From assembly GCF_010731615.1 (NCBI RefSeq), contig NZ_AP022618.1, positions 2,542,001 through 2,606,000 on the forward strand: a DNA stretch of 64,000 nt, given 5' to 3'. Below the pieces are notes generated by a model. It searched no databases, had not been told where the DNA came from, and saw only the letters and a program-made list of their open reading frames with translations. Both the position numbers and the translations under genes were made by a program. Below are positions 57,360 to 64,000 of this stretch, piece by piece. The stretch's first letter is position 1; every line of letters begins with the position of its first letter. This DNA comes from Mycolicibacterium insubricum. Its GTDB lineage: Bacteria > Actinomycetota > Actinomycetes > Mycobacteriales > Mycobacteriaceae.

Positions 57360-58367
57360 GTGACGCAGGCGGCGACCGATGTGCTGGGCCTGGCCCGCGA
57401 GCAGGTGCTCGAGCGGGGCGAGGGACTGTCCAAGGATCAGGTCCTGGAAGTGCTTCAGCTGCCCGACGACCGGCTCGAAGAACTCCTGGCGCTGGCCCAC
57501 GAAGTGCGCATGCGCTGGTGCGGCCCCGAGGTCGAGGTCGAGGGCATCATCAGCCTCAAGACCGGCGGCTGCCCGGAGGACTGCCACTTCTGTTCCCAAT
57601 CCGGCCTGTTCGCCTCCCCGGTACGGAGCGCGTGGCTGGACATCCCCAGCCTGGTCGAGGCCGCCAAGCAGACCGCCAAGTCCGGCGCCACCGAGTTCTG
57701 CATCGTCGCCGCGGTCCGCGGACCCGACAAGCGACTGCTGTCCCAGGTCGCGGCCGGCATCGAGGCGATCCGCAACGAGGTCGACATCCAGATCGCCTGC
57801 TCGCTGGGCATGCTGACCCAGGAGCAGGTCGACGAGCTGGCCGCCATGGGCGTGCACCGCTACAACCACAACCTGGAGACCGCGCGCTCCTTCTTCCCCA
57901 ACGTGGTCACCACCCACACCTGGGAGGAACGCTGGGGGACGCTGGAGATGGTGCGCGAGGCCGGCATGGAGGTCTGCTGCGGCGGCATCCTCGGCATGGG
58001 TGAGACCCTGGAGCAGCGCGCGGAATTCGCCGCCGACCTGGCCGCCCTCAACCCGCACGAGGTGCCGCTGAACTTCCTCAACCCGCGCCCGGGCACCCCG
58101 TTCGGTGACCTGGAGGTGCTGCCGGCCGCCGATGCGCTGCGCGCGGTCGCCGCGTTCCGGCTGGCGCTGCCCAAGACCATGCTGCGCTTCGCCGGCGGCC
58201 GGGAGATCACCCTGGGCGACCTTGGCGCCAAGCAGGGCATCCTCGGCGGCATCAACGCCGTCATCGTCGGCAATTACCTCACCACCCTGGGCCGCCCGGC
58301 CGAGTCGGACCTGCAGCTGCTCGACGATCTGCAGATGCCGATCAAGGCGCTCAACGCCAGCCTGTGA
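57360..58367 (+). CDS. bioB: Biotin synthase
   Basis: A 335-residue radical-SAM enzyme that inserts sulfur into dethiobiotin. The CxxxCxxC cluster motif is in [17 protein letters not shown], and [23 protein letters not shown] and [15 protein letters not shown] are all present. The start GTG 57360 has AGGAGG six bases upstream; an ATG at 57354 would be too close to that site. Its stop shares a base with the next ATG (TGATG), so bioB and bsaP are coupled. BioQ site 2 controls it. Equivalent of Rv1589. Confidence 0.97.
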   Translation: MTQAATDVLGLAREQVLERGEGLSKDQVLEVLQLPDDRLEELLALAHEVRMRWCGPEVEVEGIISLKTGGCPEDCHFCSQSGLFASPVRSAWLDIPSLVEAAKQTAKSGATEFCIVAAVRGPDKRLLSQVAAGIEAIRNEVDIQIACSLGMLTQEQVDELAAMGVHRYNHNLETARSFFPNVVTTHTWEERWGTLEMVREAGMEVCCGGILGMGETLEQRAEFAADLAALNPHEVPLNFLNPRPGTPFGDLEVLPAADALRAVAAFRLALPKTMLRFAGGREITLGDLGAKQGILGGINAVIVGNYLTTLGRPAESDLQLLDDLQMPIKALNASL

Positions 58368-58606
58368 TGACCGACCAGCTGCCGGAGATCGTCGGCGCCG
58401 GAAAGTTCAACGTCTACACCGGAATCGCCGCCGATTCCGCGGCCGGCGCCAAGGTCCCCACGGCCGCTCAGCTCGGCCTGGAGGCGCCGCGGTTCTGCGC
58501 GGCCTGCGGACGACGGATGGTGGTGCAGATCCGGCCCGACGGCTGGTGGGCCAAGTGCTCCCGGCACGGGCTGGCGGATTCCACGGAGCTGGATACACAG
58601 CGGTAA
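58367..58606 (+). CDS. bsaP: Biotin synthase auxiliary protein
   Basis: A 79-residue protein equivalent to Rv1590, which has been reported as an iron-sulfur partner needed by mycobacterial BioB. Cys44 and Cys47 (FCAACGRR) and Cys64-x-x-His67 (KCSRHG) form a CxxC...CxxH arrangement suited to a cluster or metal. The N-terminal part ([18 protein letters not shown]) and the PDGWWAKC region are the other recognisable parts. The ATG 58367 overlaps the bioB stop by one base, which fits a stoichiometric partner. Confidence 0.85.
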   Translation: MTDQLPEIVGAGKFNVYTGIAADSAAGAKVPTAAQLGLEAPRFCAACGRRMVVQIRPDGWWAKCSRHGLADSTELDTQR

Positions 58607-58634
58607 GTCGCAACCCGGGCTACGGTTTCCTGCT

Positions 58635-60077
58635 ATGCCCACGCGATGTTTCCGGCGAATCCTCTACCTGCTCGTCGTATTGTTGATCGCCGGGACCGGT
58701 GCATTGGTCGGTGGCGTGCCCGCAGCGTCGGCGGAGGGCCGGCACTACGTCATCGCCACCGATATCACCTTCCCACCGTTCGAATTCCAGGACGAGCGCG
58801 GCAACTTCGTCGGCATCGACATGGATCTCATCCACGCGATCGCCGAGGACCAGGGCTTCCAGGTCGACATCAAACCGCTGGGCTTCGACGCCGCGCTGCA
58901 GGCCGTGCAGGCAAACCAGGTCGACGCGGTGATGGCCGGCATGTCCATCACCGACGAGCGCCGGCAGACGTTCGACTTCTCCGACCCGTATTTCGACTCC
59001 GGCATACAGATGGCCGTGCTGGCCACCAACGACGACATCCGGACCTACGCCGACCTGCGGGGCAAGCGGGTCGCGGTCAAGAACGGCACCGAGGGCGCCG
59101 CGTTCGCCGAATCCATCAAGAACCACTACGGTTTCAGCACCGTCTCGTTCGCCGACTCGTCATCGATGTACGACGAGGTGCGCACCGGCAACTCGGTGGC
59201 GGTCTTCGACGACTACCCCGTGCTGGCCTACGGAATCGAACAGGGCAACGGGTTCAAGACGGTGACCGCCAAGGAAGCCGGCAACAGCTACGGGCTGGCG
59301 GTCAACAAGGGCCGCAACGCCGAATTCCTGCAGGCCTTCAACGCCGGCCTGCGCAATCTCAAGGACTCCGGGCGCTACGACGAGATCGTCGAACGCTATC
59401 TCGGCGCCGCAGCCATCACCCCGGACAACTCATTCCTCGGCCTGCTCAAGAGCACCTTCCCGCTGCTGATGCTGGGCCTGCGGATGACGCTGATCCTCAC
59501 CGCGGTGTCCATCGTGATCGCATTGGCGCTCGGTGTGCTGTTCGGGCTGCTGCGGGTGTCCCGGTCGGTCTGGCTACGGGCCATCGGCACCACCTACGTC
59601 GACATCTTCCGCGGCACGCCGCTTCTGGTGCAGGCCTTCTTCATCTACTTCGGCATCCCCACCGCGCTGGGGATCCAGATGTCGGCGATGACGGCCGGCA
59701 TCATCACGCTGTCGCTGAACGCCGGCGCCTATATGACCGAGATCGTCCGCGGCGGCATCCTGTCGGTGGACAAGGGGCAGATGGAGGCCGCCCGCAGCCT
59801 CGGCATGGGCTACCTGCCGACGATGCGCAAAGTCATTCTGCCGCAGGCGTTCCGCACCATGATCCCGTCGTACATCAATCAATTCGTGATCACCCTCAAG
59901 GACACCTCGATCCTGTCGGTGATCGGCATCGCCGAACTCACCCAGACCGGGCGGATCATCATCGCCCGCAACTTCCAGTCCTTCACCATGTGGCTGATCA
60001 TCGGCATCATCTACTTTGTCGTGATCATGACGCTGACCAAACTCTCGGACCGGATGGAGAAGAGGTTGGTGAAATGA
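58635..60077 (+). CDS. Polar amino-acid ABC transporter, fused substrate-binding protein and permease
   Basis: A 480-residue fusion. Residues 1-34 are a signal peptide ending VPAASA. Residues 37-265 are a family 3 solute-binding domain ([33 protein letters not shown], then [18 protein letters not shown], then [21 protein letters not shown]). Residues 270-480 are a HisM/GlnP-type permease with about five spans and the ATPase-contact EAA loop ([37 protein letters not shown]). The order suggests import of glutamine, glutamate or another polar amino acid. Its stop overlaps the ATPase start by four bases. There is no equivalent at this place in M. tuberculosis. Confidence 0.92.
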   Translation: MPTRCFRRILYLLVVLLIAGTGALVGGVPAASAEGRHYVIATDITFPPFEFQDERGNFVGIDMDLIHAIAEDQGFQVDIKPLGFDAALQAVQANQVDAVMAGMSITDERRQTFDFSDPYFDSGIQMAVLATNDDIRTYADLRGKRVAVKNGTEGAAFAESIKNHYGFSTVSFADSSSMYDEVRTGNSVAVFDDYPVLAYGIEQGNGFKTVTAKEAGNSYGLAVNKGRNAEFLQAFNAGLRNLKDSGRYDEIVERYLGAAAITPDNSFLGLLKSTFPLLMLGLRMTLILTAVSIVIALALGVLFGLLRVSRSVWLRAIGTTYVDIFRGTPLLVQAFFIYFGIPTALGIQMSAMTAGIITLSLNAGAYMTEIVRGGILSVDKGQMEAARSLGMGYLPTMRKVILPQAFRTMIPSYINQFVITLKDTSILSVIGIAELTQTGRIIIARNFQSFTMWLIIGIIYFVVIMTLTKLSDRMEKRLVK

Positions 60078-60826
60078 CCCAGGACACGGCTGCGGATACC
60101 GTCAAGATCCGAATCGAGGGACTGCACAAGTCTTTCGGTGACCTGGTGGTGCTCGACGGCATCGACACCACCATCGCCCACGGCGAGGTCGTCTGCGTGA
60201 TCGGGCCGTCGGGATCGGGCAAGTCGACGTTCCTGCGTTGCCTGAACAAGCTGGAGGACATCACCGCCGGGCGGGTCATCGTCGACGGGTTCGACCTGAC
60301 CGACAAGCGCGTCGACCTGGACCGGGTGCGCCAGCACATCGGCATGGTGTTCCAGCACTTCAACCTGTTCCCGCACCTGAGCGTGATCGACAACGTCACC
60401 CTCGCGCCGCTGGTCACCAAGAAGATGGACCGGTCGGCCGCCGAGCGGCGGGCGATGGAGCTGCTCGGGCAGGTCGGCCTGGCGGACAAGGCGCACGTCA
60501 AGCCGTCCACGCTGTCCGGCGGGCAGAAGCAGCGGGTGGCGATCGCCCGGGCGCTGGCGATGAACCCATCGATCATGCTGTTCGACGAGGCCACCAGCGC
60601 CCTGGACCCGGAGATGGTCGGCGATGTGTTGGAAGTGCTGCGGGAACTGGCCCGCGGCGGCATGACGATGGTGGTGGTGACCCACGAGATGGGATTCGCC
60701 CGGGAGGTCGCCAGCCGGGTGATCTTCATGGCCGGCGGGCACATCGTCGAGGAGGGCCCGCCCGCCGAGATCTTCGACCACCCCAGACATCCACGGCTGC
60801 AGGACTTCCTGTCCAAGGTGCTGTAG
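60074..60826 (+). CDS. Polar amino-acid ABC transporter ATPase (GlnQ-like)
   Basis: A 250-residue ABC ATPase of the polar-amino-acid type. It has Walker [10 protein letters not shown], the Q-loop [14 protein letters not shown], the signature [19 protein letters not shown], Walker [16 protein letters not shown] and the H-loop [10 protein letters not shown]. It is coupled to the fused binding-protein/permease gene by an ATGA overlap, and together they form a complete two-gene importer. The substrate is not fixed by the sequence. Confidence 0.94.
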   Translation: MTQDTAADTVKIRIEGLHKSFGDLVVLDGIDTTIAHGEVVCVIGPSGSGKSTFLRCLNKLEDITAGRVIVDGFDLTDKRVDLDRVRQHIGMVFQHFNLFPHLSVIDNVTLAPLVTKKMDRSAAERRAMELLGQVGLADKAHVKPSTLSGGQKQRVAIARALAMNPSIMLFDEATSALDPEMVGDVLEVLRELARGGMTMVVVTHEMGFAREVASRVIFMAGGHIVEEGPPAEIFDHPRHPRLQDFLSKVL

Positions 60827-60978
60827 CGCTCAGTCCCGGGCTGCGATCTTCCCGGCGATCATCGTCGCGACGGCGTTGGCCCGGTGCTCAGCCATTGATC
60901 CACTACCGCGTCCACCGACCGAGTATCGACCCGCCGCGGGTAGGGTCGGAACGGTTGTTTGACGGAAAGGGCGGCGCG

Positions 60979-61590
60979 GTGACCGAGCAGACACTGGCTC
61001 CACGGTTGTCCCCGGAGCGTGCGCTGCTCCGGGTGGTCGGCGTGCAGACCGTGCTGGGCGCACTGCTGGGGGCCCTGTGGGCCCTGCTGGCGCCGCCGGT
61101 GCACGGCGTGGTCGCGCTGACCAAGACCGGTAAGCGGGTGCACGCCTACCTCGGCAGCGAGGCCGACCACTTCTTCCTGTCCGCGACGCTGATGCTGGGC
61201 CTGGTTTCGGTGCTGGCCGTGGTGACGGCGGTCGCGGTTTGGCACTGGCGGGCCCACCGCGGCCCGGTGATGGTGCTGACCGTGGTGCTGGGATCGATCA
61301 CCGCGGCCGGGGCGGCCGCGGGTGTGGGGACGGTGCTGGCCTGGCTGCGCTACGGGTCGCTGGATATCGACGGCGCGCCGGTCACCCCGGAGCACAAGCT
61401 GCACTTCGTCACCGAGGCCCCGTCGGTGTTCTTCGGTACCCAGCCGCTGCAGATCGCGCTCACCCTGCTACTTCCGGCCGTCGCCGGTGCGCTCGTGTAC
61501 GCGATCGCCGCAGCAGGCAGTCCGCACGACGACCTGGGCGGCTATCCGGCTCAGAGGGAACCGGACCTCGCCCCGCACGTCATCATGTGA
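60979..61590 (+). CDS. DUF2567 membrane protein (Rv1591-like)
   Basis: A 203-residue protein with four predicted spans (about 19-42, 67-90, 96-122 and 155-178) and a short extracytoplasmic loop reading LTKTGKRVHAYLGSEADHFFL. It matches the position and size of Rv1591 (DUF2567). The start GTG 60979 has GGAAAGG upstream. The upstream 150 bp after the ATPase gene hold no gene. A 10-bp tandem repeat begins immediately after its stop codon. Function is not known. Confidence 0.8.
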   Translation: MTEQTLAPRLSPERALLRVVGVQTVLGALLGALWALLAPPVHGVVALTKTGKRVHAYLGSEADHFFLSATLMLGLVSVLAVVTAVAVWHWRAHRGPVMVLTVVLGSITAAGAAAGVGTVLAWLRYGSLDIDGAPVTPEHKLHFVTEAPSVFFGTQPLQIALTLLLPAVAGALVYAIAAAGSPHDDLGGYPAQREPDLAPHVIM

Positions 61591-61650
61591 GCGGGTTGCG
61601 GCGGGTTGCGGCGGGTTACAGCGGGTTGCGGCGGGTTACAGCGGGTTGCG
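61591..61650. repeat. Six-copy 10-bp tandem repeat (VNTR-like)
   Basis: Exactly six contiguous 10-base units: four GCGGGTTGCG and two GCGGGTTACA, plus a partial seventh. It starts right after the DUF2567 stop and runs into the end of the facing lipase gene, whose stop codon (61636-61638) lies inside a GCGGGTTACA unit. Copy-number change would alter the lipase C-terminus or shift its stop. Confidence 0.85.
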
Positions 61651-62982
61651 GCGGACCATCTGCCCGCCGACCAGGCGCACCAGCACGGCGCCCAGGCGGG
61701 CCATACCGGCGTAGGTGATCGGGTTGAGCAGGGTCGGCCACACGGTGCGGACCATGTTGTCGGTCACCGGCCGGTTGTCGAACCGGTCGGTCAGCCAGCG
61801 CAGCGCCATCGGCGCCGCCAGCGGATGCAGCGACAGGTGCTCGCTGAACAGGTCTCGGTGGTAGGCGACCTGCGCGCCCCCGGCCGTGTACGTGGCGGTC
61901 AGCTCGTCGATCGCGTCGACGGCGATGATCTGGTCGTGCACGGCCTGCACCACCAGCAGCGGCATCTCGGGCACGTTGTGGCCGAGCCGGATCTCGTCGA
62001 AAATCCGCACCAGTTCCGGTGATTCGGTCAGTTCCTCCAGCGGGCAGTCCACCAGATCGTCCATGTCCTTGCGGAACATGCTCAGCACGGCCTGCACGGT
62101 GGAGAGCTTCTCGATCCGGGCCAGCATCGCCTTGCCGGTCGCGTTGGCGTGGGTGTCGATCAGCTTGTGCAGCTCGGGATAGACGTGGGTCAGCGCGGCG
62201 ACGACGGTAGCGGGCAGTCCGGAGAAGGTGCTCCCGTTGAGGCGGTGGAAGGTCTTGCCCAGATCGCCGACGGGGGAGCCGAGCACGGCGCCGACGATGT
62301 TGAGCTCGGGGGCGTAGTAGCCGGCCAGCTCCGCGGTCCATCCGGTGGCTAGACCGCCGCCGGAGTAACCCCACAGCCCGATCGGGGCGTCGGGCGGAAC
62401 CGCCGCCCGCTCGAAGGACAGCGTCGCCCGCAGCGCGTCGAGGGAGCGGTAGCCGGGCTCGGCCGGGGCGCCCCACCGCCCGTTGAGGCCCTCGTGGTCG
62501 GGTACCGAGATGATCCAGCCCTCGGCCAGCGCCGCGGCGATCATCAGGAAGTCGATGTGCACGACCGAGCCGAGCGAGGTGGCGTCACGGCGCAGCCCGG
62601 AACCCTGGCGCAGGGCGTACGACGGGAAACAGCGGTCGGCGACGGCATCGATGGCGCACTGGTAGGACAGCACGGGGGTGGGGTAGCGCGAAGACCGCTG
62701 CGCCGGGATGAGCACCGTGGTGACCGCGGCCTCCGGTGCGCCGGTGCAGTCCTGGGTGCGGAAGAGCAGCTGCACGGCGGTGATGCGCTGCGGGATGATC
62801 CCGAACAGACCGAGCTGCACATCTCGGGTGCGCAGCACCGTGCCGGGCTCTGCGTGCTCGAACCCCTCGGGGGCGATGAAAAAGGGATCCTCTGAGGGAA
62901 GCAGCGGTACGCCGGTGGCACGATCCCACTGTTCGGGGACATCGATCCACCTGGGACACGCGATGGCTTCGGCGACGGTCAT
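61636..62982 (-). CDS. Lipase of the secretory lipase (LIP) family, Rv1592c-like
   Basis: A 448-residue alpha/beta hydrolase. The nucleophile elbow is GLWGYSGGGLATGW. The upstream region has VLSYQCAIDAVADRCFPSYALRQG and IAAALAEGWIISVPDHEGLNGRW, and the C-terminal MPLLVVQAVHDQIIAVDAIDELT and HLSLHPLAAPMALRWL place the acid and His residues. It belongs to the secretory-lipase family of fungi and actinobacteria, but no classical signal peptide is seen. The start ATG 62982 has GGAGGGAG just upstream. The last four codons and the stop come from the tandem repeat. It probably hydrolyses acylglycerols or similar esters. Confidence 0.88.
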   Translation of the reverse strand: MTVAEAIACPRWIDVPEQWDRATGVPLLPSEDPFFIAPEGFEHAEPGTVLRTRDVQLGLFGIIPQRITAVQLLFRTQDCTGAPEAAVTTVLIPAQRSSRYPTPVLSYQCAIDAVADRCFPSYALRQGSGLRRDATSLGSVVHIDFLMIAAALAEGWIISVPDHEGLNGRWGAPAEPGYRSLDALRATLSFERAAVPPDAPIGLWGYSGGGLATGWTAELAGYYAPELNIVGAVLGSPVGDLGKTFHRLNGSTFSGLPATVVAALTHVYPELHKLIDTHANATGKAMLARIEKLSTVQAVLSMFRKDMDDLVDCPLEELTESPELVRIFDEIRLGHNVPEMPLLVVQAVHDQIIAVDAIDELTATYTAGGAQVAYHRDLFSEHLSLHPLAAPMALRWLTDRFDNRPVTDNMVRTVWPTLLNPITYAGMARLGAVLVRLVGGQMVRRNPL

Positions 62983-63053
62983 GGGGCTCCCTCCGGGCTT
63001 CGTACATAGTTCCTTAACGAACCCTTAAACACAAGTACCCTTATGGTGAGTGT

Positions 63054-63746
63054 CTATGCAGGTGGGCGCAGTGCGGCGAACTCGTCGGTAACCCGCAGTT
63101 CGTCGTCGGTGAACCGGAATAAGGCCGCTGGACGTCCGCCCGAGCGCCCCGAGGCGGCCGTCGTGCCGGTACGGGTGATCACCCCGCGTCGCGCCAGCAC
63201 CCGTTGCAAATTGGTGGCGTCCACCTGGTGGCCGAGTGCGGCACTATAGATGGAACGCAATGTGGACAGCACGAATTCCCTTGGCGCCAGTGCGAATCCG
63301 ATATTGGTGTAGGACAGTTTGGCGATCAGCCGGGCATGGGCGTGGGTGACCATCGGTCGGTGGTCGAACGCCATCGGGGGCAGGTCGTCGACCGGGTGCC
63401 AGCGGGTGTCCGGCGGCAGTTCGGGTTGTGCGGGGGAGGGCACCAGGCCCAGGAACGTCGACGCGATGGTCCGCACTCCGGGCACCCGGTGCGGATCGGA
63501 GAACACCGCCAGCTGCTCAAGGTGGGCAATCTCACGCAGGTCGACCTTCTCGGCGAGTTGCCGGCGCACGGACGTGGTGAGGTCCTCGTCATCGCGCAGA
63601 CGGCCGCCGGGCAGCGCCCACGCGCCGCGCTCGGGATCCAGCGCCCGCTCCCACAGCAACACGCTGAGCTGCGGTTTTCGGGTGTCCAGGCCGCGAACCT
63701 GGAAGACGACGGCGAGCACCTCGTGCGCGGTGCTAAACTGTGACAT
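63054..63746 (-). CDS. nrtR: Nudix-fold transcriptional regulator of NAD synthesis (NrtR/NadR type)
   Basis: A 230-residue protein with an N-terminal Nudix-like domain (about 8-145) and a C-terminal winged helix (about 155-230, [33 protein letters not shown]). The Nudix box reads GRLRDDE followed by RQLAEKVDL. Glutamates expected in REUxEE are Gln and Lys at two positions, which suggests a sensor rather than an active hydrolase. It is divergent from nadA and equivalent to Rv1593c. The start ATG 63746 is seven bases from a TATGAT -10 inside the operator, so it is probably leaderless and autoregulated. An ATG at 63758 would lie within the operator. Confidence 0.87.
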   Translation of the reverse strand: MSQFSTAHEVLAVVFQVRGLDTRKPQLSVLLWERALDPERGAWALPGGRLRDDEDLTTSVRRQLAEKVDLREIAHLEQLAVFSDPHRVPGVRTIASTFLGLVPSPAQPELPPDTRWHPVDDLPPMAFDHRPMVTHAHARLIAKLSYTNIGFALAPREFVLSTLRSIYSAALGHQVDATNLQRVLARRGVITRTGTTAASGRSGGRPAALFRFTDDELRVTDEFAALRPPA

Positions 63747-63769
63747 GTTTTCGATCATAAGTCGAAAAC
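63747..63769. promoter_or_regulatory. NrtR/NadR operator between the regulator and nadA
   Basis: GTTTTCGA-N7-TCGAAAAC is a perfect 8-bp inverted repeat that abuts the regulator start and is 23 bp before nadA. It contains the regulator -10 (TATGAT on the minus strand), so binding would block it and probably nadA as well. Confidence 0.8.
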
Positions 63770-63792
63770 CTCGAACTCCGAAAGGAGCGGTC

Positions 63793-64000
63793 ATGACCGT
63801 CACCGACCGCATGGATGTCGCCAGCACCCTGGCCGACGCCATCATCGAGGGCCCGCGCGGGTACGACGGCGTCGTCGGCGACGCCGCCTGGGCCGCCGAG
63901 ATCCGCCGGCTGGCCGACCTGCGCGGCGCCACCCTGCTGGCGCACAACTACCAGCTCCCGGCCATCCAGGACGTCGCCGACCACGTCGGGGACTCGCTGG
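63793..64000 (+). CDS. nadA: Quinolinate synthase, N-terminal part
   Basis: Only the first 69 codons are in the window; the gene runs off the right edge. The visible part ends in [27 protein letters not shown], the first of the three repeated folds of NadA, which condenses iminoaspartate and dihydroxyacetone phosphate using a [4Fe-4S] cluster. Start ATG 63793 has AGGAG upstream. The first 35 residues are a variable N-terminal extension. NrtR/NadR control is expected from the operator. Equivalent of Rv1594. Confidence 0.93.
   Translation, partial: MTVTDRMDVASTLADAIIEGPRGYDGVVGDAAWAAEIRRLADLRGATLLAHNYQLPAIQDVADHVGDSL

Overview
The window is a piece of high-GC mycobacterial chromosome. Its gene order is collinear with the Mycobacterium tuberculosis segment Rv1488 to Rv1594 (SPFH protein, mutAB, meaB, lipL, ileS, dinX, ansA, lspA, dnaE1, ilvA, treXYZ, bioAFD, bioB, nadA). 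The M. tuberculosis comparison is from memory, not from an alignment. Mycobacterial hallmarks include a Mas/Pks2-like polyketide synthase with PapA, MmpL and FadD partners, a translational ileS T-box, BioQ-type biotin control and a Ddn-like protein. The species cannot be fixed from the sequence. Several blocks differ from M. tuberculosis: no toxin-antitoxin pair lies between mutB and meaB, no lipooligosaccharide locus lies between lipL and ileS, and no prophage lies between bioD and bioB.

Layout. 1-7047: end of an SPFH gene, a DoxX-like membrane protein, a TVP38-family membrane protein, then the methylmalonyl-CoA mutase operon mutA-mutB-meaB. 7048-7609: a long regulatory region with palindromes, an 18-bp tandem repeat and a near-consensus SigA-type promoter. 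7610-22677: a lipid locus. It holds a reducing type I PKS, a PapA acyltransferase, two paralogous condensation-type acyltransferase-like genes and an MmpL transporter in one tightly coupled operon, faced tail-to-tail by a FAAL-type fadD. 22910-28409: lipL, two DUF202 membrane proteins, T-box-controlled ileS and an S4 protein. 28428-37482: DNA polymerase IV, asparaginase, lspA, a pseudouridine synthase, a SecD-P1-like protein, rarD and dnaE1. 37559-42491: two acyl-CoA dehydrogenases, a Ddn-like protein, ilvA and an O-methyltransferase. 42466-52449: a YeeE/TsuA sulfur transporter with a CsoR/CstR-like operator, treZ-treY-treX and an acyltransferase/SGNH protein. 52622-58606: the biotin genes bioA, bioF, bioD, bioQ, bioB and bsaP with two identical BioQ operators. 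58635-64000: an amino-acid ABC transporter, a DUF2567 protein, a secreted-type lipase, a Nudix-fold NAD regulator and the start of nadA.

How it fits together. The most distinctive part is the lipid locus. By family knowledge, the FAAL would load a fatty acid on the PKS, the methylmalonyl-selective PKS would extend it to a methyl-branched acid, PapA would transfer it to a sugar or alcohol, and MmpL would export the product. The two extra condensation-like proteins have no role I recognise and are the best candidates for an undescribed step. mutAB-meaB immediately upstream can interconvert succinyl-CoA and methylmalonyl-CoA, the PKS extender. The treXYZ genes further along make trehalose, the usual core of such lipids, but that link is inference.
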